This document shows positions 7,655-16,811 of a stretch of DNA of 48,220 nucleotides, piece after piece. The position numbers were made by a program, and so were the translations under genes. Each line of letters starts with the position of its first letter. Position 1 is the first letter of the stretch. The notes under the pieces were generated by a model. That model had not been told where the DNA came from. It saw only the letters and a list, made by a program, of their open reading frames with translations, and did no database searches. The DNA comes from Bacteroidaceae bacterium (lineage in GTDB: Bacteria > Bacteroidota > Bacteroidia > Bacteroidales > Bacteroidaceae), in assembly GCA_017507385.1 (NCBI GenBank), contig JAFWAX010000082.1, positions 1 through 48,220 of the forward strand. The letters run 5' to 3'.

Positions 7655-10228
7655 TTAGAGTTCCTTTTTTAGGAATTCCGCAGTGATGCCTTTGTTGCTT
7701 AGGGCAACTGCTTCGGGTGTGCCTGTGACGACGACTTCTCCCCCTTGCATGCCGCCTTCTGGCCCCATGTCGATGATGTGGTCGGCGAGTTTGATGACAT
7801 CAAGGTTGTGTTCAATGACGATAACGCTGTTTCCCTTGTCAACAAGGCGGTTGAGTACGGCCATTAGGGTGCGAATGTCTTCGAAATGGAGTCCGGTGGT
7901 GGGTTCGTCGAGGATGTAAAGCGTTTTGCCAGTATCCCTCTTCGATAGTTCTGTGGCGAGCTTGATGCGTTGGCTTTCGCCGCCAGAAAGGGTGGAGGAT
8001 GGTTGCCCGAGCTTGATGTAGCCAAGACCAACGTCTTGCAGAACTTTTATTTTCTGAAGTATTTTAGGCTGATTCCCGAAAAAATCTACTGCCTGGTTGA
8101 TGGTCATGTCAAGTACATCGGCAATGCTTTTCCCTTTGAAACGTACTTCTAATGTTTCTCGATTATAGCGTTTGCCATGGCAAGTCTCGCATGGCACCAA
8201 CACATCGGGGAGAAAATTCATTTGGATGGTTTTATAGCCATTGCCGCCACAAGTTTCGCAACGTCCGCCTGCTACGTTGAACGAGAAGCGTCCTGGTTTG
8301 TAAGCACGCATCTTCGATTCTGGCATTTCGACAAAAAGTTTACGGATTTCTGTGAAAACGTCTGTGTATGTTGCAGGGTTGCTACGTGGGGTTCTTCCTA
8401 TAGGGGATTGGTCAACGCTTACAACCTTGTCGATGCTTTCTACTCCTTCGATTTTTTTAAATGCAAGTGGTTCTGTTTTAGAATGATAAAAATGTTTGTT
8501 TAAGTAAGGCTGTAATGTCTCGTTGATGAGTGTGGACTTGCCGCTTCCACTTACTCCTGTTACACAAACAAACATTCCCAATGGAATCTCTACATTGACA
8601 TCTTTCAGATTATTTCCTTTCGCTCCTGTGATTCTGAGGACTTTCCCATTGCTTTCTCTTCGTTCCTTGGGCACTTCTATTTTTTCTTTTCCGTTGAGGA
8701 AACGGGATGTTAAAGTGTCTGTTTTTAGCATCTCCATCGGTGTTCCTTGATAGACGACTTCGCCTCCTTTGCGGCCAGCAAACGGCCCCATGTCAACGAT
8801 GTAATCGGCATTGAGCATCATGTCTTTGTCGTGTTCCACGACGATGACCGTGTTCCCCTCGTCGCGTAATTCTTTCAGAGAACGAATGAGCCGTACATTG
8901 TCACGCTGATGGAGTCCAATGCTTGGCTCGTCAAGAATATACAATACGTTTACCAATTTCGTGCCAATTTGTGTGGCAAGACGTATGCGCTGACTTTCAC
9001 CGCCGCTGAGGCTAACCGAACTACGTGAGAGGCTCAGGTAATGTAGCCCGACATCTAAAAGGAATTTTAAACGAGTGCTGATTTCCTTGATGATTTCGTG
9101 GGAAATCTTACGTTGTTTTGTGTCCATTCTCTCCTCTACATGGGTAATCCAATCGTAGAGTGATTGCAATTCCATATCTGACACGTCACAAATGTTCTTG
9201 TTGTCGATGCGGAAGTGCAGAGCTTCTTTGTTTAGGCGCTTGCCGTTGCATTCTGGGCATACCACCATCTTGTCAATGCTCTCTGTCCATTTCTGTGCCC
9301 ATTCTTTCTGCTCTTCGATGCCGAGGGCATGTATATAGTTCGCCATCTCTTGATAATCAACACTTTCGATATTAAGCGAAGGCACTACACCTAACCCTTT
9401 GCAGTGAGGACAAGCTCCTTGGGGAGAATTAAATGAAAAATTATTGGGAGAAGGATCACGATAACAAAGTCCTGTAGAAGGGCACATTAATCTTTTTGAG
9501 AAGTGCTTTAACTCATTCGTGTCTTTATCAACTATCATTACTTGTCCGTCACCCATCTTCATGGCAATTTCGAGGCTCTTTTTCAAACGTTCTTCGTCTT
9601 TTGCGTTGATAGCGAGCTTGTCAATAACCACTTCTATGTCATGGTTCTTGTAGCGGTCAACTTTCATGCCTTCCGTTACATCCATGATTGTACCATCCAC
9701 GCGAGCATACAGATATCCCTTTTTGCGAATGCTTTCAAACAGCTCTCGATAATGTCCTTTACGGCTCTGTACTACAGGGGCTAAAAGAAAAACACGTCTG
9801 CCATTGTAGTTTTCTGATAGCAATCTCATCACGTCTTCTTCTGTGTATTTCACCATCTTTTCGCCTGTCAGATGGCTGAAAGCCACTCCTGCCCGCGCAT
9901 AAAGCAAACGTAGGTAGTCGTATATTTCTGTTACAGTGCCAACGGTTGAACGCGGGTTTTTATTCGTTGTTTTCTGTTCAATGCTAATGACGGGAGACAG
10001 GCCGCTGATCTTGTCCACATCAGGACGTTCCATCCCTCCCAGAAAGTTACGGATGTACGCACTGAAGGTCTCAACGTATCGCCGCTGGCCTTCAGCAAAA
10101 ATAGTGTCAAACGCCAATGAGGATTTGCCGCTACCGCTCAATCCTGTAATTACCGTTAAACTGTTGCGAGGAATCTCTACATCTACATTTTTCAAGTTAT
10201 GCACTCTCGCACCTTCAATTTTTATCAT
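7655..10228 (-). CDS. uvrA: Excinuclease ABC subunit A (UvrA), compact form
   Basis: UvrA is the DNA-damage sensor of nucleotide excision repair, a double ABC ATPase that loads UvrB. Visible here are the first P-loop GLSGSGKS (29-36), a Cys cluster (C249, C255, C273, C276), a CxxC at 324-327, two LSGGESQRI signatures, the second P-loop GVSGSGKST and the C-terminal zinc module (GGRCETCGGNG ... PCETCHGKRYN). At 857 aa it is about 75-80 residues shorter than usual (about 940). The loss is in frame and lies between ACPHCKGLG (272-280) and CPECNGKR (324-331), where E. coli UvrA has roughly 110 residues. It may be a UvrA paralogue rather than the main repair copy. Its start overlaps the stop of the upstream T9SS gene (ATGA). 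Confidence 0.93.
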   Translation of the reverse strand: MIKIEGARVHNLKNVDVEIPRNSLTVITGLSGSGKSSLAFDTIFAEGQRRYVETFSAYIRNFLGGMERPDVDKISGLSPVISIEQKTTNKNPRSTVGTVTEIYDYLRLLYARAGVAFSHLTGEKMVKYTEEDVMRLLSENYNGRRVFLLAPVVQSRKGHYRELFESIRKKGYLYARVDGTIMDVTEGMKVDRYKNHDIEVVIDKLAINAKDEERLKKSLEIAMKMGDGQVMIVDKDTNELKHFSKRLMCPSTGLCYRDPSPNNFSFNSPQGACPHCKGLGVVPSLNIESVDYQEMANYIHALGIEEQKEWAQKWTESIDKMVVCPECNGKRLNKEALHFRIDNKNICDVSDMELQSLYDWITHVEERMDTKQRKISHEIIKEISTRLKFLLDVGLHYLSLSRSSVSLSGGESQRIRLATQIGTKLVNVLYILDEPSIGLHQRDNVRLIRSLKELRDEGNTVIVVEHDKDMMLNADYIVDMGPFAGRKGGEVVYQGTPMEMLKTDTLTSRFLNGKEKIEVPKERRESNGKVLRITGAKGNNLKDVNVEIPLGMFVCVTGVSGSGKSTLINETLQPYLNKHFYHSKTEPLAFKKIEGVESIDKVVSVDQSPIGRTPRSNPATYTDVFTEIRKLFVEMPESKMRAYKPGRFSFNVAGGRCETCGGNGYKTIQMNFLPDVLVPCETCHGKRYNRETLEVRFKGKSIADVLDMTINQAVDFFGNQPKILQKIKVLQDVGLGYIKLGQPSSTLSGGESQRIKLATELSKRDTGKTLYILDEPTTGLHFEDIRTLMAVLNRLVDKGNSVIVIEHNLDVIKLADHIIDMGPEGGMQGGEVVVTGTPEAVALSNKGITAEFLKKEL

Positions 10229-10977
10229 GAACCTCCTCCTGCAGTTTCGCTTCCTTCGCGAAAGCCTTTCAGAACATTTACTGCTTTTTTAATTTTGTAT
10301 TCTAAACCATCGCTGCCAAGACCATAGAGATTAAGAAAATAGACTCCGTCCTTGACATATTCTCCGTTTTTCCGTCCATCCCAAAGAATCAGTTTGTTGG
10401 GCTCATCTTCCGCATGTTCTGCATTCTCAAGTGTTGCAGAGTGGACTTTTTGTCCCCAGCGGTTGACAAATGTTGCCTTTAGCTTTACAATCGATTGAGC
10501 TGTTATTCTGAAATAGTCGTTGATGCCATCTCCGTTGGGCGAAAACCCGTCGGGGCAAACAAGCTTGGATTCGCTGATGACAATGCTGATAGGTTCACTT
10601 TCATACTCGATGGTGTCAGAATCCTGTGTGAATGTAACATACAGTTTGACATAATAACCACCCGATTGGGTTAAAGTGTACATCGTTTCTTCTTCAAATC
10701 GAGTAACGATAGGAGAAAATTCGTTTTCATTGGCACTCCAAATCCTCCATTCGCAAATGTAATCGTAATTATCAGGGTTGTTGATGTTTGAGACCATTGT
10801 TATGTCCAGCGGGGCTTGTGCTGTTTGTGATTCTCCAGGTGTAACTTCTATGTTCCCAGCTTCATCTATAGAGTAAAACTTCACAATTGGTTCTGCTTCT
10901 TGTGCTCTTGCTTCTGTAAATGGCAACGTCATTTGTATGAGCAAGAAAACGAACAAATATATCCCTCTTTCTTTCAT
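10225..10977 (-). CDS. Cell-surface protein with gliding motility-associated (T9SS type B) C-terminal domain
   Basis: A 250-aa exported protein with a signal peptide (MKERGIYLFVF..., cleavage near EARAQ), a PKD/Ig-like middle (VSNINNPDNYDY ... WRIWSANE, then YVKLYVTFTQDSD), and the CHU_C domain: CPDGFSPNGDGINDYF, then NRWGQKV and WDGRKNGEYVKDGVYFL. This domain directs export through the type IX secretion system in Bacteroidetes. The ATG at 10977 is preferred to one 51 bases upstream because it starts directly at the signal peptide and lies downstream of a TAAATTTG box. The tail after the domain (KGFREGSETAGGGS) is unusual. Its last codon overlaps the start of uvrA. Confidence 0.85.
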   Translation of the reverse strand: MKERGIYLFVFLLIQMTLPFTEARAQEAEPIVKFYSIDEAGNIEVTPGESQTAQAPLDITMVSNINNPDNYDYICEWRIWSANENEFSPIVTRFEEETMYTLTQSGGYYVKLYVTFTQDSDTIEYESEPISIVISESKLVCPDGFSPNGDGINDYFRITAQSIVKLKATFVNRWGQKVHSATLENAEHAEDEPNKLILWDGRKNGEYVKDGVYFLNLYGLGSDGLEYKIKKAVNVLKGFREGSETAGGGS

Positions 10978-10997
10978 AAATTGTATTCTTTTAGATG

Positions 10998-11005
10998 CAA
11001 ATTTA
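10998..11005 (-). promoter_or_regulatory. -7 promoter box of the T9SS protein gene
   Basis: TAAATTTG on the minus strand, 20 bases upstream of the chosen ATG at 10977. It fits the TAnnTTTG consensus; no clear TTTG -33 box is seen. Confidence 0.5.
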
Positions 11006-11066
11006 CTTAATCCGTTCAATAAATTCACATTAAATTCTTATAAAAAAACTCAACGGGTAATTTTAA

Positions 11067-11098
11067 TTTGTTTTGATGTTCTTTTTTTACTAATTTTG
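11067..11098 (+). promoter_or_regulatory. Promoter of the LysM protein gene
   Basis: TTTG (11067-11070), a 20-base spacer and TAATTTTG (11091-11098) match the Bacteroidetes promoter consensus. The start codon follows about 27 bases later. Confidence 0.8.
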
Positions 11099-11125
11099 TA
11101 CTTCAAATAATACGATATATATAGG

Positions 11126-12682
11126 ATGATGAAAAGAAAATTTCTTTTTCTTGTAGTTTTTATAGCTGCTTTTGTGGCCTATGCACAAACAGGTGTGTTG
11201 CAAAAGCATGAGGTTCAATCAGGTGAAACGCTTTATAGCATAGCTCGTCGATACAATGTCTCTGAAGAATTGTTGCAGAAGAATAATCCTGGTTTGAAAG
11301 CTGAAAATCTGATGGCGGGAAAAGTGATTGTGATACCTGTGAATAAGGGTGTACTGACTCCTGGTGAACAGATGTTTCAGGTTGAGAAACGTCCACAATT
11401 CAAAACGACGCATGAAGTAAAAAGGAAGGAAACGGTTTATTCCGTTTCTCGTTTATATGGGGTGACTGAAACTCAACTGCTTGAGGCTAATCCTCAGATA
11501 AAAAAAGATAAATTGAAGAAGGGATCCATAATCAACATCCCATATACAGAAGAAGAAAATCTTCAGTATGAAAAGGAATTGCAACGTCTTGAAGAAGAGG
11601 CGCGTAAGGCGAAAATTAAGAGGTATTCGACAATCAAGACTGCTGTTATCCTTCCTTTTTCACTTCAAGAAAATACGATGACTCTTGAAGCACAGAAAAT
11701 GACAAATCTTTATCAAGGTTTTTTGTTGGCAGTAGATTCTCTGAAACAAAGAGGATGTTCTGTCGAAGTTCATGCTTATGATGAGGCTGTTGGATTTTCT
11801 TCCATTGATGAGATCTTGCGTAAGCCTGAGATGAAGGAAATGCAGCTGATAATAGGGCCAGTTCGTCAAACGAACATTTCTTCTGTTGCAAATTTTGCTC
11901 ATCAGAATAAGATTGCTCATGTTGTGCCATTGGCGAATGGGGCGGATATAGTAAATGAGCATCCTACCACTTTCCAGATTAATGTTCCTTATTCTTTGGT
12001 TTACAATCATGTCTATAATCGTTTTGCAATCATGCATAAGAACGACAATGTTATTTTTGTACACATGGGTGAACGTGAAGACAATGTCAGCTATATGACT
12101 GGATTCAAAGAATTTTTGCGAGGGATGTCTATTCCCTATCAGGAAATAAATGCTTCTGAGTTTAGTCAGATTCTTGCTTTGTTAAAACCAGGAATCCGAA
12201 ATGTGCTGATTCCGTCCAGCGGCACTTCTTCCGCTTTTGGGATTTTATGCGAGAAACTGGATGCTTTGGAATTAACATCTGAATATGTATTGCAATTATT
12301 CGGATTTCCTGAATGGCAAACATTTACTGGTAAGTATGAACATTATCTAAAAAAATACAATTGTCAATTTTTTACGGCTTTTTATAGTGGAAGCAATAAG
12401 TCTCGGACTCAGCTGTTTAATTCTCGTTTCCGTCATTGGTTTCATCAGGAACAATATAGCGGAATACCTCGATATGGCGAATTGGGATATGATATCGGTG
12501 CATACTTTATCAAGGGGTTAAATGACTTTGGTTCATCATTTTATGAGAATTTGCACAACTATTCCTATATGTCACTTGAATTTCCTTTTAATTTCGAGAA
12601 GAAGAATTCCTGGTCGGGTTTTCAGAATAAATCTATTCTAATTGTAACGCATTTGATGGATGGTTCCGTTATTGTAAGATAA
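11126..12682 (+). CDS. LysM-domain protein with periplasmic binding-protein-like C-terminal half
   Basis: A 518-aa exported protein: signal peptide (about 1-21), a first LysM repeat (about 27-71, HEVQSGETLYSIARRYNV ... IVIP), a second LysM repeat (about 94-137, THEVKRKETVYSVSRLYGV ... INIP), a short basic linker and a region from about 165 onward resembling the type 1 periplasmic binding fold (AVILPFSL ... LIIGPV ... HVVPLANG). LysM binds peptidoglycan, so the protein is probably held in the periplasm at the wall. The ligand is unknown. It is followed after 4 bases by an outer-membrane barrel gene and probably co-transcribed with it. Confidence 0.85.
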   Translation: MMKRKFLFLVVFIAAFVAYAQTGVLQKHEVQSGETLYSIARRYNVSEELLQKNNPGLKAENLMAGKVIVIPVNKGVLTPGEQMFQVEKRPQFKTTHEVKRKETVYSVSRLYGVTETQLLEANPQIKKDKLKKGSIINIPYTEEENLQYEKELQRLEEEARKAKIKRYSTIKTAVILPFSLQENTMTLEAQKMTNLYQGFLLAVDSLKQRGCSVEVHAYDEAVGFSSIDEILRKPEMKEMQLIIGPVRQTNISSVANFAHQNKIAHVVPLANGADIVNEHPTTFQINVPYSLVYNHVYNRFAIMHKNDNVIFVHMGEREDNVSYMTGFKEFLRGMSIPYQEINASEFSQILALLKPGIRNVLIPSSGTSSAFGILCEKLDALELTSEYVLQLFGFPEWQTFTGKYEHYLKKYNCQFFTAFYSGSNKSRTQLFNSRFRHWFHQEQYSGIPRYGELGYDIGAYFIKGLNDFGSSFYENLHNYSYMSLEFPFNFEKKNSWSGFQNKSILIVTHLMDGSVIVR

Positions 12683-12686
12683 AGCA

Positions 12687-13400
12687 ATGAAGATAAAACA
12701 TACAATATTATATACCATCTGTTTTCTCGCTTCGTTTCAAGCAGCGGCTCAGGTTGGCGAACATCGTAATGATTTGTCTGTAGGTGTTACGGGTGGATAT
12801 ACCATGAACAAAATGGATTTCATGCCCAAGATTAAACAGACAATGAAGGGGGCGCCAATGGTAGGTGTGGCTGCACGTTATATCTGCGAGAAATATTTCA
12901 CTACGATTTGCGGCGTGGTGATGGAGCTGCAATATAACAATTTAGGTTGGAAAGAACTTATTGAAGATGGTTCAGGGAATACTTATAAGCGGGATCTGCA
13001 TTTTGTTCAGATGCCTGTTCTGATGCAGATGGGCTGGGGGCGTGAACGCCGTGGCTTCAAGTTTGTTTTTGAGGCAGGTCCACAATTAGGACTTTATCTG
13101 TCGGGAAAGGAATATATGGGGGGAGAATGGAATACGTCTGCTCGTCCTAATGGTGTTGTCTATCAGTATGGAAAAGAGCCTGATAACAAGGTTGACTATG
13201 GAATAGCGGCAGGTCTTGGCATGGAATTCTCGTCTCCTATCGGGCATATTCTTTTGCAAGGTCGATATTATTTTGGATTAGGTGATGTCTATGATAATAG
13301 CAAGCGTGGAGACTTTGGACGTTCTGCAAATCAGACAATTATGGTCAAGATGACTTACCTCTTTGATCTTGTTCGTACCAAAGGTGATAATATTAAATGA
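12687..13400 (+). CDS. PorT-like outer-membrane beta-barrel protein
   Basis: A 237-aa protein with a signal peptide (about 1-22, ending QAAAQ) followed by alternating hydrophobic/polar strands with Gly and aromatic residues (LSVGVTGGYTMNKMDF, FVFEAGPQLGLYLSG, YGIAAGLGMEF, ILLQGRYYFGLGDV). This is the pattern of the small eight-stranded PorT/outer-membrane protein beta-barrel family. Its start lies 4 bases after the LysM gene stop, which suggests an envelope operon. Its specific role is unknown. Confidence 0.8.
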   Translation: MKIKHTILYTICFLASFQAAAQVGEHRNDLSVGVTGGYTMNKMDFMPKIKQTMKGAPMVGVAARYICEKYFTTICGVVMELQYNNLGWKELIEDGSGNTYKRDLHFVQMPVLMQMGWGRERRGFKFVFEAGPQLGLYLSGKEYMGGEWNTSARPNGVVYQYGKEPDNKVDYGIAAGLGMEFSSPIGHILLQGRYYFGLGDVYDNSKRGDFGRSANQTIMVKMTYLFDLVRTKGDNIK

Positions 13401-13490
13401 ATTAGGGTCTGTGACAAGTGCCTCTCATCTGCAAGAGGGGAGTCGTAAAATGAATGGCTTATTCCGTGTGGTGTGATTCATACAAAAAAA

Positions 13491-13582
13491 TTGCTTATCT
13501 CACGACAAGCAATCTTTACTAACCTTAAAATAAATCTAATACCATGAAAAACACGTTGCAAATTTACAGTATTTTGTTTTAA
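13491..13582 (+). other. Leader-like element: hairpin plus 12-codon mini-ORF
   Basis: A hairpin TTGCTT...AAGCAA (13491-13512) is followed by an A-rich stretch containing ACTAACCTTAAAATAAATC and then a mini-ORF, MKNTLQIYSILF (13544-13582). It stands alone: no gene follows on the plus strand before the terminator at 13653-13695. The rest of 13401-13739 shows no gene. Whether this is an RNA, a leader left behind by a lost gene or chance is not clear. Confidence 0.3.
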
Positions 13583-13652
13583 TGTTCAAAAAAAGATAAC
13601 AACAATATTTCTTTATTTAAGAATATTTAACTTTTATGCGTGATTGCATATT

Positions 13653-13695
13653 AAAAGGCAGGGTGCTATTCAAACAGAAGAGCGCCCTGCCTTTT
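13653..13695. terminator. Bidirectional terminator hairpin
   Basis: AAAAGGCAGGGTGCT pairs with AGCGCCCTGCCTTTT (one G-T mismatch), with runs of A on one side and T on the other. It can end both the plus-strand LysM/barrel operon and the convergent minus-strand barrel gene. Confidence 0.85.
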
Positions 13696-13739
13696 CTTGT
13701 TGTTGGATTCTGTCTTTTGAATTTTCAGATGAATAAGTG

Positions 13740-16700
13740 TTAGAATCGGCCGCCTCCAAAGCCACCTCCGCCGAAGTTACTTCCTCCGCCGCCGAATCCT
13801 CCACGGGCACCGCCGCCTTCGCCACGGCCGCCTCCGCGTCCGCCACCGAAGTCTGGACGAGCGTTCATGAATCCACGTGTTTCTCGTAGATTTTGTCGTG
13901 CTTCTCTTGTTCCGAATAGGTTGAAGCGCCAGATGAAGTGTGCCATAAAGTAGCTGTAAATGCTATTTGTTTCACGGTCTTGTCGTGAATAGGCGGTGAT
14001 GGTTCGGCTGATGTTGCTGCGTTTGTTCAAGATGTCGTATGCCTGCAGTGAGATGGTAGCCTGTTTCTTGTAGAGGAAACGGTAGCTGATCTGGGCATTC
14101 CAAATGAGTTCATTGGTATTCATGTTGGCTGATGAGTATCCTCGGCGTGAACTCATGTTGATGTCTGTTGAGAAACCAAAGCCGTTTTCGAAGTTTCCTG
14201 TTGATGAAAGACCATAGTTGAAATTGAATGTGCTTTGGTTGCTGGCTTCTACCAATTCGCTGCTTGTTTTCGACCAGTTAATGTTTCCGTTAGCTCTGAT
14301 GTCGAAGTTATTCAAGCGCAATGTGAGACTGATTCTTTCGCCAAAAGTTGTACGTTTTACGTTATTCTTGATAGTTTCTCGATTCTGATAGATGTAGCTG
14401 ACTTGGTTGTTGAACGAACTGCTTGTACTAGTGTTTAAGCTAAGCATATCCCAGCCTAAAGGCGTGTTGAATCCGATGTCTCCAGAAATGCTCCAGTTTC
14501 CGTTGATGTTTTCTGGACGTGTTCTTTGCCCGCCAGTTTCAGCATTGTATTCAGTTCTGTTTGCGATGCTGTTCTGTGTGGTATTGTAAGAGATTCTTCC
14601 TGTCAGCGATTGTCTGGTCAGTTCGAAGTAGTTGTTATAGTCGAGCCCGATATTGTGGCTGAATGATGGTTTCAGATTTGGATTGCCTTCTCGAATGTTG
14701 AGTGGGTTGCTGTTGTCGGTCAGATTGAAGAGATCTGTCATTTCAGGCTGGCTAGAGTTTCCACGATAGGTCAAACGCAATGTGTGTTGTCTCGTGAATC
14801 TGAAACGTGCGTTCAGTGTTGGTGAAATACGTGAAATATCGCGGCTGGCAATTGTGTCTAGACCTTGATATTGGTAAATTATCTTCTGGTTCTGCTGTTC
14901 AAGGCGGAATCCAGCACTGAGGTTCAGCAGCTCTGTGGTGTAGCGCATGGTGACATCAATGTTGTGTGTCTTGTTGATGTTGTCAGTGTAACGCGAGAGA
15001 GAGTCGCTGAGGAATTCGAAGTAGTTGGGTGCTAACATTCCGTATTGACCGTAGTTGTCCCATAATTCTTGTCCGATAGAGTCTACTTTTGCGAAGTCGT
15101 ATGTCTGTCCGTCAGAGTGGCGCTTAGAGTAGTTGTAGCTATAGTTTACTTGTGCAAACAGATTACGAAGTATGGGCTCTGAATAAGACAGGCTGATGCT
15201 GTAGTTCTTGTTGCTGGATGGATTGTTACGATGGCGGTAAGTTAGGTCTGTAGAGTCATTGCGCTGATGGTAGATGACATTTGACCAGTTGAAATTCTTG
15301 CTTTCGTTTTCGCTGAGTGTTCCATTGATGCGCAGGGTGATGTTGCGCCCGCTGCTGCCTGTTACGGCGCTTGGACCGAACCATGGTCCTCCGCCCAATC
15401 GCCGGTTGAGCATCAGGCTTCCGCTCAGGTTGTAGTTCTCTCCTTCTGTCCAGTTCTTTGAGGCATTCTCGTTGATTTTTATTCTTTTGTTGATGTCTGC
15501 TATTTGTGAGAGCGGGTCTGTGATGCCGTTCTGGTAAGGATCATCGTTGAATGTAGCGGATGCGCTGCCGGAAGTGCTGTTTGAATTTCCGCCAGAGATT
15601 CGTGGTTGGAACAAGAGGGTGGTGAGGGAGTCTATTGTCCATTCCACTCTGAAATCACTGCTCAAGTTTTTATTCTTGTTGGTGCTGGTATTACGGCTGT
15701 TGCTGAATGATGCGCTGGTTGATATGAAGTTTTGCGAACTGCTGTAAGTGCGTGAGTCAGTTTTGTTATAGTTGTATTGGATATTTCCTCCGAAATCGAT
15801 GTTTTTCTTGTCGAAAACGAGGCGTCCGCCTATTTGCCTGTTGGTGGCGTTGCCGTTGCTGCCAGTGTTGTTGCCTGAGCCGATGACATTTGACTGGAAT
15901 GTGTCGCTGAAGCGGTTCAGCATGGCGCGTCCAGAATATCTTTCTTCGGTTCCGTATGCAGCGTCTATGTTTCCGAACCATCCTTGCTGGAATCCTTTCT
16001 TGATCGTCAAGTCAAGAACGGTCTCTTCTTCTCCGTCGTCAATGCCGGTGATGCGGCTGAAGTCCGACTGCTTGTCGTATGTCTTTACCTTGTCGATAAT
16101 TTCGGCTGGAAGGTTTTTCATTGACATGTTCTGGTCGTTCCCGAAGAATTCCTTTCCTCCGACAAGGATTTTTCTCACAGTCTTTCCGTTCACCTTGATG
16201 GTGCCGTCCGTAATCTCTACGCCTGGCAGCTTCTTGATGAGGTCTTCCAGTACACTTCCTTCTGGCACCTTGAATGCGTCAGCATTGAAGATGAGAGTGT
16301 CTTCCTTCATCTCAATCTCTTTTATCTGTCCTGTGACCACAGCTTGATTCAGCTCTATGCTGTTGGGAACAAGCATGACTGTGCCGATGGTGTGCGTGCC
16401 TTTGTTCTCGGCCTTTTTCACGGTTATCTGTCGCAGAAAGTCATGAAAGCCGATGTATGAGATTTTCACAACATAAGTTCCGTCTTTGACGTTTTTCAGA
16501 TTGAATGAGCCGTCTTGTGCTGTTGCCACGCCTGTCACCATGCGTGTGGAATCTGCTGTCATCAGCATCACTGTGCTTCGCATGAGGGCATCGCCGTTCT
16601 CGCTGTCCACTACTTTTCCTTTTACTAAGGATTGTGAGAAGGTGGCAGCTGCTGCTAAGAAGAAGATGAATGTAAGAAAGGTTCTTCTGGAAATGAACAT
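13740..16700 (-). CDS. Outer-membrane beta-barrel protein with CarboxypepD_reg domain (TonB-receptor-like)
   Basis: A 986-aa protein. After a signal peptide (MFISRRTFLTFIFFL..., cleavage near TFSQS) comes a carboxypeptidase-regulatory-like beta-sandwich (about 28-105, VKGKVVDSENGDALM ... VKISYIGF), a plug-like segment (LEDLIKKLPGVEITDGTIKVNGK ... ILVGGKEFFGND) and a long Asn/Ser-rich barrel of the OMP_b-brl_3 type. These proteins resemble TonB-dependent receptors; no cargo can be assigned and no SusD partner is present. The ATG at 16700 is used because the frame upstream of it lacks signal-peptide character. The last 40 residues are almost entirely Gly with Arg, Ala and Phe. It stands alone between terminators. 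Confidence 0.85.
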   Translation of the reverse strand: MFISRRTFLTFIFFLAAAATFSQSLVKGKVVDSENGDALMRSTVMLMTADSTRMVTGVATAQDGSFNLKNVKDGTYVVKISYIGFHDFLRQITVKKAENKGTHTIGTVMLVPNSIELNQAVVTGQIKEIEMKEDTLIFNADAFKVPEGSVLEDLIKKLPGVEITDGTIKVNGKTVRKILVGGKEFFGNDQNMSMKNLPAEIIDKVKTYDKQSDFSRITGIDDGEEETVLDLTIKKGFQQGWFGNIDAAYGTEERYSGRAMLNRFSDTFQSNVIGSGNNTGSNGNATNRQIGGRLVFDKKNIDFGGNIQYNYNKTDSRTYSSSQNFISTSASFSNSRNTSTNKNKNLSSDFRVEWTIDSLTTLLFQPRISGGNSNSTSGSASATFNDDPYQNGITDPLSQIADINKRIKINENASKNWTEGENYNLSGSLMLNRRLGGGPWFGPSAVTGSSGRNITLRINGTLSENESKNFNWSNVIYHQRNDSTDLTYRHRNNPSSNKNYSISLSYSEPILRNLFAQVNYSYNYSKRHSDGQTYDFAKVDSIGQELWDNYGQYGMLAPNYFEFLSDSLSRYTDNINKTHNIDVTMRYTTELLNLSAGFRLEQQNQKIIYQYQGLDTIASRDISRISPTLNARFRFTRQHTLRLTYRGNSSQPEMTDLFNLTDNSNPLNIREGNPNLKPSFSHNIGLDYNNYFELTRQSLTGRISYNTTQNSIANRTEYNAETGGQRTRPENINGNWSISGDIGFNTPLGWDMLSLNTSTSSSFNNQVSYIYQNRETIKNNVKRTTFGERISLTLRLNNFDIRANGNINWSKTSSELVEASNQSTFNFNYGLSSTGNFENGFGFSTDINMSSRRGYSSANMNTNELIWNAQISYRFLYKKQATISLQAYDILNKRSNISRTITAYSRQDRETNSIYSYFMAHFIWRFNLFGTREARQNLRETRGFMNARPDFGGGRGGGRGEGGGARGGFGGGGSNFGGGGFGGGRF

Positions 16701-16782
16701 ATTAGTTAGTGTTTTTGTTTTACTTTTATATGACTCTTTTAAATGCAAAAGGTTTAACAGAAATGTTAAGAAATACAAAAAA

Positions 16783-16808
16783 AGAGAGCTTCAAAACTGA
16801 AACTCTCT
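16783..16808 (-). terminator. Terminator of the tRNA-Asp transcript
   Basis: On the minus strand AGAGAG(TTTCAGTTTTGAAG)CTCTCT folds into a hairpin with additional TTCA/TGAA pairing and is followed by seven T. It lies immediately after the second tRNA-Asp gene. Confidence 0.75.
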
Positions 16809-16811
16809 TTG

